Assembly: GCA_025449485.1 (NCBI GenBank)
Contig: JANWJG010000038.1
Span: 1 to 49,114, forward strand
Direction: 5' to 3'
DNA: 49,114 nucleotides
DNA from: Nitrosotalea sp.
GTDB lineage: Archaea; Thermoproteota; Nitrososphaeria; Nitrososphaerales; Nitrosopumilaceae
Shown: in pieces, positions 27,967 through 35,854 of the stretch
Layout of the letters: every line of letters begins with the position of its first letter
Position numbering within the stretch: position 1 is the first letter of the stretch
The notes under the pieces: model-generated
Database searches by the model: none
Seen by the model: only the letters and a program-made list of their open reading frames with translations
What the model was told of the DNA's origin: nothing
Program-made: the position numbers and the translations under genes

Positions 27967-29442
27967 CTAGTTTTTCACTCTAATTTCAATATGTTTTCCC
28001 TCTGTAGTGGAATAAAGATTCTTGAAGGGATAATGATCCGTGTCGTATTTTGAAATGTTGCCATCAAATGTGGCAACAAGTTGTGTAGAATTATACATAT
28101 CCACAAGTTGTTTTCCCCTGTTGATGTCTATTATGAAATGGGGATCTGCTACAAGAACAACTTTTGTCGTGTTTACGGGATATGAGAGTATTTGTGAATA
28201 GTCTAGAGGGACATTTTTCTTGTGAAATACATCGCTGAATATCCACGTGTATGTTGGGCTTGCAAGAATGCTGGTATCATTACCAGTTGACTGGTTTACA
28301 ACAAATGCAGTAGCAGCATATTCGGCACTTGTCAAGTCTGTAGTAATGAGTTTCACAAGGCCTACCATGCCAAATATGCATATGCCTAAAACAAAAACAA
28401 TGGTACCAATGTGGGCAATTTTCTTTCTTGGTATCTTTTCAAACAATCTCACTATCAAGACTGCTGCAGCAATACACATGACAGGTATTACTGGAATCCA
28501 GTAAAAGTATTGGTTGTAGTTTATCGCATACAAGAAAACAACAAATGGAACAAACCAGCCTAGTATGAAATAATCTCTCCTGATTGCTGCAAATCCAATA
28601 CCTGCTGCCGCAAGCCAAAACAGGGCAGGGTCCATTTGCATAAATGATTTTGCGATATAGTTAAGATCAGCACCACCAACCCGATGCGTCTGGAAATAAA
28701 ATACATCACGCATCCAATAATTGAATTGCCCTGCTTCTATGCTCTGGAGGGGCCACAAGAGTGGAATCAAGATAACAGGTAGCAAGAACAATGCAAGTAG
28801 CTTAAAGCGCTTGGTATTGCCAAAAAATGCCATGCCTCCAACCAATGGAATCATGGTAAATGCAGGTATCTTTGTAAATACTGCAAGGCCCAAGAATGCT
28901 CCTGATAACAAAACTAGCCATGTGGCATGTTTTGAATCTCTGGAATGCAATGCAGCCCAGATTGACAGCAAAAGAAATGGCAACAATATGGAATCAAGCA
29001 ATATTCTACGAAATATCCATGACATTGGCATCACGGCAAATAATACGGCAGAAACCAATGCCACATTTTGTCCATAGCGTTTTCCTGCTATCTTGTAGAT
29101 AAGAAAAGTATCTGCAACTGCCAACAGTCCCATGATGATTCTTGGTACTACATATAACATGGAAATGGAATTTGCATCAGCCGAGGGGCTCAGGGAATGG
29201 GGGTACCCAACAGAACCAAGTACTCCTGCAAGAAACATCTGTCCAAACAATGGATGATCATAAAATGAGCCTTCTTGAGGGCTCTGACCGTTTAGAACAT
29301 GCATTGCTCTTCGCATGTACACGCCCTCATCAAAGAAAATATCTGGAAAACCTGCAACATTCCAAAGGTGAGAAAAGGCAGAAACTACCAGTATGGATAT
29401 TATAAGAAGATGGTATCTGTTATGGTAAAGTCTTGTATTCAA
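27967..29442 (-). CDS. GT39/PMT-like membrane glycosyltransferase
   Basis: FPDIFFDEGVYMRRAMHVLNGQSPQ...YDHPLFGQMFLAGV plus many TMs. Confidence 0.8.
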   Translation of the reverse strand: MNTRLYHNRYHLLIISILVVSAFSHLWNVAGFPDIFFDEGVYMRRAMHVLNGQSPQEGSFYDHPLFGQMFLAGVLGSVGYPHSLSPSADANSISMLYVVPRIIMGLLAVADTFLIYKIAGKRYGQNVALVSAVLFAVMPMSWIFRRILLDSILLPFLLLSIWAALHSRDSKHATWLVLLSGAFLGLAVFTKIPAFTMIPLVGGMAFFGNTKRFKLLALFLLPVILIPLLWPLQSIEAGQFNYWMRDVFYFQTHRVGGADLNYIAKSFMQMDPALFWLAAAGIGFAAIRRDYFILGWFVPFVVFLYAINYNQYFYWIPVIPVMCIAAAVLIVRLFEKIPRKKIAHIGTIVFVLGICIFGMVGLVKLITTDLTSAEYAATAFVVNQSTGNDTSILASPTYTWIFSDVFHKKNVPLDYSQILSYPVNTTKVVLVADPHFIIDINRGKQLVDMYNSTQLVATFDGNISKYDTDHYPFKNLYSTTEGKHIEIRVKN

Positions 29443-29572
29443 TATGTTGATGCCATTTTTTAGCCCCTTAAACTTATTCTCTGCGTGTTACCTCATACAT
29501 ACAGCGAAATCTTCTAGTAGAATCATATATGACTTGATGATATTTCCAGTAATTGTTTAACAGTCATGATGT

Positions 29573-29803
29573 ATGCAAGATTTCATGAAACCGTTTCAAA
29601 AGATTTTGGTAATTGATGCAAGTGTACTTGTTGGGTGTTTTTTTCTAATATGGACACTGGCTACCGGTGCAAATTTTCTACTTCCTACAGTACAAACTGA
29701 TTATGTAAAATCATTACCTCTGGCATTAATGTTTACTGCATTGGTTGGTGTTCTGATAGTATTGGGTACTGTTCTTTTATTTTTACCACGACGAAAAAAG
29801 TAG
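29573..29803 (+). CDS. Small two-TM membrane protein
   Basis: 76 aa with two hydrophobic segments. Confidence 0.55.
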   Translation: MQDFMKPFQKILVIDASVLVGCFFLIWTLATGANFLLPTVQTDYVKSLPLALMFTALVGVLIVLGTVLLFLPRRKK

Positions 29804-29816
29804 CGACCCTATAATC

Positions 29817-30023
29817 TTAGGGTATAGTGCCAGATACTTTTTGCACTCTGCCTATCTTACCATCATGTAATTCCACTTTGATTCCATGTGGATGAAAACT
29901 ACTCGAAGTGAAAATTCGTTTTACAGTACCCTCTGTTAATTTACCACTGCCTTGATCTTGCTTTAGTACTATGAACACATTGGATCCTATCTTGATCTTG
30001 TCTCTTGAGGGTACTGTATCCAT
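29817..30023 (-). CDS. YwbE/DUF2196 family protein
   Basis: IKIGSNVFIVLKQDQGSGKLTEGTVKRIFTSSSFHPHGIKVELHDGKIGRVQ. Confidence 0.85.
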   Translation of the reverse strand: MDTVPSRDKIKIGSNVFIVLKQDQGSGKLTEGTVKRIFTSSSFHPHGIKVELHDGKIGRVQKVSGTIP

Positions 30024-30238
30024 TTGGATATGTTACATATACGGTATTATCTAGTTTGATGATCACTTTGTGCTAGAACATTGTTTCGTATTTTTCAAGT
30101 GTGATATGATCCACAATATTTTTATTTTTAGTCGATCAAACTAATTTGAAATACGACACTGTCACAAGTATAATTCACTCATCTGATTCCTACGCAATTT
30201 TTAATAGAATTAGAATTGATGAAACCTAAAGATGAAAT

Positions 30239-30286
30239 TTACGCCACAATCTGACGCAGATAGACGCAATCTGACGCCAATCACGC
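30239..30286. promoter_or_regulatory. Helically phased GACGC repeat upstream of RHH gene
   Basis: TGACGC 30252, AGACGC 30262, TGACGC 30272 (10-bp steps), flanked by TTACGC 30239 and TCACGC 30281. Confidence 0.5.
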
Positions 30287-30436
30287 ACAAAAATGGACTT
30301 TTCATTAATACAAACCTGACTCAAAAATACGTAATATCTAGACATGTTATTTCTGTGCCATACTTACATAGTTTTATTGAATGTGTTTTATCCACACAAG
30401 GTATGGAATCTGAAAATATTATCTCTACGGGTAACC

Positions 30437-31036
30437 ATGATACAATATTTGGTCTGTTGTACTCAACTACTTGGAGTTGCACGTGACGTGGAAATATTGC
30501 GAAAAATATCTACTAACAGGCTCACTTTACGACTACAAAGTGATCTTTTAGAAATCCTCAAACAAAATGCACACAGAAAAGATCTGACATTGAATGCAAT
30601 GATATCTAATATCTTGCACAAAAATGTTGCGTACGACGAAACTGTAAACGTTTTACCAAACATGATTATTCCACATGATTTGTTTTTCTCCATTGTCTCC
30701 AAAATACCTGAATCAGATATGGGAGATGTTGTAAAGGAAGGACCACGTATTGTGAAAAAACATTTTGACATCCTGGGATTGCAATATAAAATTGATCATG
30801 TTATTTACAATTACTTTGTGATGCTTGCCAAGTATTGCAACTGGTTTGAATTCTCGCACAAGGTGTCTGGAAATAATTATCGACTAGTGTTTTGTACCGG
30901 AAATAATCCAAAGTGGTCAATATTTGTGCAACAATACATACATGCAATACTTGAATCATTGAAAATAATAATATCAAATGAATCACATCACGCAGGAGTT
31001 GTTGTCTTTGAATTTTCACACAAAGAATACATCTGA
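30437..31036 (+). CDS. Ribbon-helix-helix regulator with C-terminal ligand-like domain
   Basis: NRLTLRLQSDLLEILKQNAHRKDLTLNAMISNILHKNV; same architecture as 14327..14860; start chosen at internal ATG. Confidence 0.65.
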   Translation: MIQYLVCCTQLLGVARDVEILRKISTNRLTLRLQSDLLEILKQNAHRKDLTLNAMISNILHKNVAYDETVNVLPNMIIPHDLFFSIVSKIPESDMGDVVKEGPRIVKKHFDILGLQYKIDHVIYNYFVMLAKYCNWFEFSHKVSGNNYRLVFCTGNNPKWSIFVQQYIHAILESLKIIISNESHHAGVVVFEFSHKEYI

Positions 31037-31070
31037 CACAGTTTGACACAAACAGAACCCAAATTCCTAT
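31034..31070 (+). promoter_or_regulatory. TGACAC-N4-TGACACAA ... CCAAATTCCTAT promoter element
   Basis: Same half-sites, 10-bp spacing and 22-bp distance to CCTAT as 42515..42551. Confidence 0.6.
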
Positions 31071-31096
31071 AAGTAATTTTTCTACAAAGGTTTCAA

Positions 31097-31306
31097 ATGA
31101 TAGAACAAATTCATGAGAACACAAGCCATGAACGAAACATGCTAAATGGCAGCAAAATACACTCTACGATGGTTTTTTCCAAAGTCGTGTCATGCTGTAC
31201 TTGTGGTATGGAAATGAAATTTGTTGAAAACGATGTAATCTTTGGTGAGGATTGGTATCATGGTAACTGCTGGAAAGCGACACAGGAGAGAGAGCGAAAT
31301 GTTTGA
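31097..31306 (+). CDS. Small Cys/His zinc-binding-like protein
   Basis: CCTCGMEMKFVENDVIFGEDWYHGNCW; overlaps the next start by 8 nt. Confidence 0.55.
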   Translation: MIEQIHENTSHERNMLNGSKIHSTMVFSKVVSCCTCGMEMKFVENDVIFGEDWYHGNCWKATQERERNV

Positions 31307-32174
31307 AAAAACACACCATGAGAATTCGGGAAAAAAGATTCTCATCATAGGCCTCGGACAAATAGGTCACAGTAATGCTGAATACATGACATCTCTTGGA
31401 CTGCAAGTAGATGGCTTTGATATTAGCAAAGATGCAGTTGCAAGGGCCATAAAAGACAAGGTGATACAAAAAGGTGCCACAGATTTTCGTGGTTATGACT
31501 ATTATGTCATCTGTATCTCAACACACAAGCCAGAAGACATGTTTGTACCATATCTTGATGGGCTATTTGACATTGCAAAGCGACTTGCACATGAAGGCAA
31601 AATGGACGCACTTGTTGGAATTGATTCCACTGTAACAAGGGGCACAACACAAGAAATCAAAAAAATACTCGGTCACCGATTACATGTAGTACATGTACCG
31701 CACAGATTCTATGTCCATGAAAAAAGTGAACATGGAGTAAAGCAGGTCCGAGTGATTGGTGGATGTGAACCATGTTGTATGACTGAGGGGAAGCATTTCT
31801 ACGGCAACGTGCTAAAAATTCCGCTTCATCAAGTAAGTTCGCCAGATGTAGCAGAGCTCACCAAAGTTGTAGAGAATTCGTACAGATATCTTGAGATTGC
31901 ATTTGCAGAAGAGATCAAGATGGTCTGTGATAACACATCCCTTGACTTTGATGAACTCAGAGACGCAATTAACACAAAATGGAATATCAAAATCCTTGAC
32001 GCCAGGGATGGTATTGGAGGTCACTGTCTTCCAAAAGACAGTCAAATGTTTCTTGACTTTTCAAGAAACTCTGTAGTGACAAGTATGATACGAGCTGCGA
32101 AGATGGTGGATTCACAATACAGGTTCCACCTTATTCAAAAAGCTACCCAAGAAATACCTCTCGCAAGAGGTTGA
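31299..32174 (+). CDS. UDP-sugar dehydrogenase family protein lacking the C-terminal UDP-binding domain
   Basis: ILIIGLGQIGHSNAEYMTSLG, GIDSTVTRGTT, catalytic GIGGHCLPKD; ends about 35 aa after it. Confidence 0.85.
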   Translation: MFEKTHHENSGKKILIIGLGQIGHSNAEYMTSLGLQVDGFDISKDAVARAIKDKVIQKGATDFRGYDYYVICISTHKPEDMFVPYLDGLFDIAKRLAHEGKMDALVGIDSTVTRGTTQEIKKILGHRLHVVHVPHRFYVHEKSEHGVKQVRVIGGCEPCCMTEGKHFYGNVLKIPLHQVSSPDVAELTKVVENSYRYLEIAFAEEIKMVCDNTSLDFDELRDAINTKWNIKILDARDGIGGHCLPKDSQMFLDFSRNSVVTSMIRAAKMVDSQYRFHLIQKATQEIPLARG

Positions 32175-32180
32175 CATCAC

Positions 32181-32909
32181 ATGAAGATAGTACACGTGGG
32201 TGCGATAATCACTGGGATAGTAATCACGCTAGGCGTTTTATTGGTAGTGCCCGAATTCTTGCGTCCTAGTCCCACCCAACCAATCCTGCTCTCATTTAGT
32301 GTAACTAATGAACAAAATCTTCCTAACTGGTGTCATGATCTGTCATCTGTTTTATCAAAATATGATGTCAAGGCTGCAGTATTTGTAATTGGTAAAGTTG
32401 CAGAACGACACCCTGACTGTGTTAATGGGTTTTCAAATAATGTCGATATTGGTAGTGAATCCTATGACTATGTATCACTTCCATCAATTTCTGATTACGC
32501 TACACAGCTTCAAGAAGTACAAAACGGAAAAATAGCAGTTGACAAGGCTGGGAATTTAGATTCTAAATTATTCAAAGCGCCATATGGAGCAACAGATGCT
32601 AATATTTACTCTCTACTGAGTCGTTCAAACATTTTAGCAGATTTTTCCTATAACGAACAATACAACAAGTATTATAATGGAAAATTCATAAAGTTTGATC
32701 TAGTTACCTATAATGGCTCAAAATATTATACAGGTTTCTTTAGACATATTCCTGCAGACAAACTAGTCCTAGTAAATTTCGATAATTCAACACCTGTATC
32801 TAAGATTGATGAATTTATTTCAGAATTTAAATCTAAAAACTTTCGTTTTGTGAGTGCAACTGAATTAACTTCTATGGATCTGACAATACATGGAGCAAAT
32901 AGGACTTGA
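32181..32909 (+). CDS. Polysaccharide-deacetylase-fold (NodB-like) protein, probably inactive
   Basis: KYDVKAAVFVIGKVAERHP and FKAPYGATD retained; TFDDG replaced by SFSVTN; H..(S)..H replaced by GSESYDY. Confidence 0.6.
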   Translation: MKIVHVGAIITGIVITLGVLLVVPEFLRPSPTQPILLSFSVTNEQNLPNWCHDLSSVLSKYDVKAAVFVIGKVAERHPDCVNGFSNNVDIGSESYDYVSLPSISDYATQLQEVQNGKIAVDKAGNLDSKLFKAPYGATDANIYSLLSRSNILADFSYNEQYNKYYNGKFIKFDLVTYNGSKYYTGFFRHIPADKLVLVNFDNSTPVSKIDEFISEFKSKNFRFVSATELTSMDLTIHGANRT

Positions 32910-34336
32910 CTGTAGAATTACAAGAGAAACCGCGCTCTGATGTTAAAGTAATCGAGATTCCAAAATGCAATCAAAAGTTTGCACCAAGTGGAAGAATTCA
33001 AGTTCGTAAACTAGCATGGGTCCTGAGAATATGTAGCATCGTCGCAATTACAGGTGTGATAATATTTAATGTGATTAAAGGCGTAGATCTAAATGATCCT
33101 CTCATAGTATATTCTACTTTGATGCCGATACATGCCTTGATTATCTTGTTTATTGGATGGTTCTTTTACAAAAATCCTGCAAGGGGTGTGTCAAAAAATG
33201 ACCTAGTCTCGGTCATAATTCCGGTGTATAATCAACAAGCAATGATTGAGATAGTGATTGATGCAATTTACTGCTCTACTTACAAGAATCTCGAAGTAAT
33301 AGCAGTAAACGATGGAAGCAAGGATGGCACCAAAGAAATCCTGGATGATCTTGCAAGAAAATATCCTAAATTAAAAGTCATACATAAAGCAAATGAAGGA
33401 AAACGCAAGGCCGTTGCTGCTGGATTTTATGCCTCAACGGCAGACTATATCGTACTCATAGACTCTGACAGTGTCGTAGACCCACACGCAATCAAGGAAT
33501 TCATGAAAACGTTTGACGCAGATCCAAAAACGGGTGCAGTTGTAGGTTATGCAAGAGCATGGAATGCACAAAAAAGCTTTCTTACAAAATGTCAAGATGT
33601 ATGGTATGATTATGCATTTAATATTCACAAAACAACAGAAAGCGTTTTTGGAAGTGTGATGTGTTGTTCTGGTTGCCTAGCAGGATATAGACGTGAAGCA
33701 ATTGCCAACTTTATTCCATACTGGATAAAAGCAAGAATTCACAATAGTGACGATAGAGACCTTACTTCGTATGCAATAGCAACACCATGGGCAAAAACAG
33801 AGTTGGCTCCAATCTCAAAGAGGATGATGGAGGATACTGCAAATTATGATGATGCTGAAGATAGAATTCTAACTGCCCAAGCTATAGTGGAATGGAAAGC
33901 AACCTACGTTGCATCTGCTCTGGTCTATACTGATGTCCCTGAAAAAGTAAAAGGATATTTCAAACAACAAAAAAGATGGAAAAAGGGCTATGTCCGTTCT
34001 AATCTCTTTGTAAGTTCCTTTTTCTGGAAGAAAAATCCGTTAATGGCTTTGATTTTCTATACTGAATTTATGACGACTTTTACTTCGCCACTCATTGTAA
34101 TAATAGTATTATTCTACGAGCCTGTAATACTCCAGCAATATTGGGTTCCATCAATTTTTGTACTGGGTTCGTTACTTACGGGACTTTCTCACGGGTTGGA
34201 TTGTAAGTTCAGAAATAACCTTTCAACAACTTGGAAGTATAAGCCAATAATGAATCTTATCGCATCTTTTGTCTTGTCTTGGCTGATCTTTCCAGCCATT
34301 TGGAATTTTAGAAAAAATGAATGGCTCACAAGATAA
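32906..34336 (+). CDS. Processive GT2 polysaccharide synthase (hyaluronan/chitin/PNAG synthase-like)
   Basis: VSVIIPVYNQQAMIE, AVNDGSKDGT, DSDSVVD, QQKRW, multiple TMs. Confidence 0.9.
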   Translation: MTVELQEKPRSDVKVIEIPKCNQKFAPSGRIQVRKLAWVLRICSIVAITGVIIFNVIKGVDLNDPLIVYSTLMPIHALIILFIGWFFYKNPARGVSKNDLVSVIIPVYNQQAMIEIVIDAIYCSTYKNLEVIAVNDGSKDGTKEILDDLARKYPKLKVIHKANEGKRKAVAAGFYASTADYIVLIDSDSVVDPHAIKEFMKTFDADPKTGAVVGYARAWNAQKSFLTKCQDVWYDYAFNIHKTTESVFGSVMCCSGCLAGYRREAIANFIPYWIKARIHNSDDRDLTSYAIATPWAKTELAPISKRMMEDTANYDDAEDRILTAQAIVEWKATYVASALVYTDVPEKVKGYFKQQKRWKKGYVRSNLFVSSFFWKKNPLMALIFYTEFMTTFTSPLIVIIVLFYEPVILQQYWVPSIFVLGSLLTGLSHGLDCKFRNNLSTTWKYKPIMNLIASFVLSWLIFPAIWNFRKNEWLTR

Positions 34337-34370
34337 AATGACATCTCCTGTTGTATGGATTGGTGAGTAG

Positions 34371-35843
34371 ATGCTATTTAATTCTCTCCAGTTTATTGTT
34401 TTCTTTGTTGTAGTATTAGGCTCTGTTGCAATTATTAAAAAAAGAAAATTCCAACACTTGTTTTTGTTATTTGCAAGTTACTTTTTCTTTTATTATTCAA
34501 GCAATTATCTGATTACACTTTTAATTTATTCAACGCTTTTAGATTTCTACCTTGGAGGTGCAATTTACAAGTCCACTGATCCTCATCGAAGAAAAATGTT
34601 ACTAGTTTGTAGCATGGCTGGAAACTTGGGTCTTTTAGGATTTTTCAAATATGCAGACTTTGCAATTTCACAGTTTAATGCACTAGGCGTCCATCTAGGA
34701 CTTGGAAGCAACATTCCATTGTTAAATCTAGTTTTACCGATCGGAATTTCGTTTTATACATTTCATACCATGACCTATACGATAGATATCTATCGAGGAC
34801 ACCTTGTTCCAAGCAAAACCTTTAGGGAATTTGCACTGTTTGTCACATTCTTCCCGTCCCTAGTTGCTGGACCGATACTTCGTGCAAGCCAGATTCTGCC
34901 CCAGTTTAGGGAACAGATAGCCCAATCTGAAATGGGAACTAGACTGAAGCTAATTGTTCTTGAGAATTCCAATCTGAAATTTGGTGTAACCATGATGGCC
35001 ATGGGGTTTTTCAAAAAAATGTTCTTCAGTGACAATATTTCGCCCATGGTAAACGACATCTTCAACTATCCAATAGGTGCAGAATCGTTTACAATTATTC
35101 TTGCTACCATTGGCTTTGGCATCCAAATTTACTGTGATTTTTCCGGCTATTCTGACATTGCAATAGGCGCTGCAATGATCTTGGGATTTAAGATACCTGC
35201 CAATTTTAATAGGCCATATTTTGCAACATCGCCTTCTGATTTCTGGAGACGATGGCACATCTCACTGTCTTCTTGGTTGAGAGACTATCTCTACATTACA
35301 CTGGGAGGTAATCGTGTATCGAAGATCAGGACATATCTTAATCTGTTTATCACAATGTTCTTGGGAGGACTATGGCATGGTGCCTCCTGGAACTTTGTCA
35401 TCTGGGGTATGTTACACGGTTTGTATCTTGCTATGCATAAATTAATTCTGGATAGGGTTCCATCGCTGAAGGATAACAAGTTTTTCAAAACAAAAATTGG
35501 AATTGCAGTTTCTATATTCATCACACAATATCTGGTGTTCTTGACTTGGATTCCATTTAGGGTACAAGACTCCACTAATCTGACATACTCTATCTGGAAG
35601 TACATTGTGTGGGACTTTGCAATTGATAAAACAATAAATGTGATTTCATTAAACAAACTTCCAATTTTACTAATCATCGCTTTCATTGTTCTACACTATG
35701 TGTCATACAAAAAGAATAATTTGATAGAAACAATTTCTGGTTTGAAATTACGTTACTGGGCAATGTTTCTTGTTGCAATAACATTTTCAATTTTAATTCT
35801 TTATGATGGAAAACCGGAGGATTTCATCTATTTCAGATTTTAG
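34371..35843 (+). CDS. MBOAT O-acyltransferase (AlgI/DltB-like)
   Basis: FWRRWHISLSSWLRDYLYI, GGLWHGASWNFVIWGMLHG. Confidence 0.93.
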   Translation: MLFNSLQFIVFFVVVLGSVAIIKKRKFQHLFLLFASYFFFYYSSNYLITLLIYSTLLDFYLGGAIYKSTDPHRRKMLLVCSMAGNLGLLGFFKYADFAISQFNALGVHLGLGSNIPLLNLVLPIGISFYTFHTMTYTIDIYRGHLVPSKTFREFALFVTFFPSLVAGPILRASQILPQFREQIAQSEMGTRLKLIVLENSNLKFGVTMMAMGFFKKMFFSDNISPMVNDIFNYPIGAESFTIILATIGFGIQIYCDFSGYSDIAIGAAMILGFKIPANFNRPYFATSPSDFWRRWHISLSSWLRDYLYITLGGNRVSKIRTYLNLFITMFLGGLWHGASWNFVIWGMLHGLYLAMHKLILDRVPSLKDNKFFKTKIGIAVSIFITQYLVFLTWIPFRVQDSTNLTYSIWKYIVWDFAIDKTINVISLNKLPILLIIAFIVLHYVSYKKNNLIETISGLKLRYWAMFLVAITFSILILYDGKPEDFIYFRF

Positions 35844-35854
35844 GAGATTATGAT

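Noticed and set aside
30232-30486. ORF 30232..30486 (+)
   Set aside because: Overlaps the phased GACGC array and the RHH gene in another frame; composition not protein-like.
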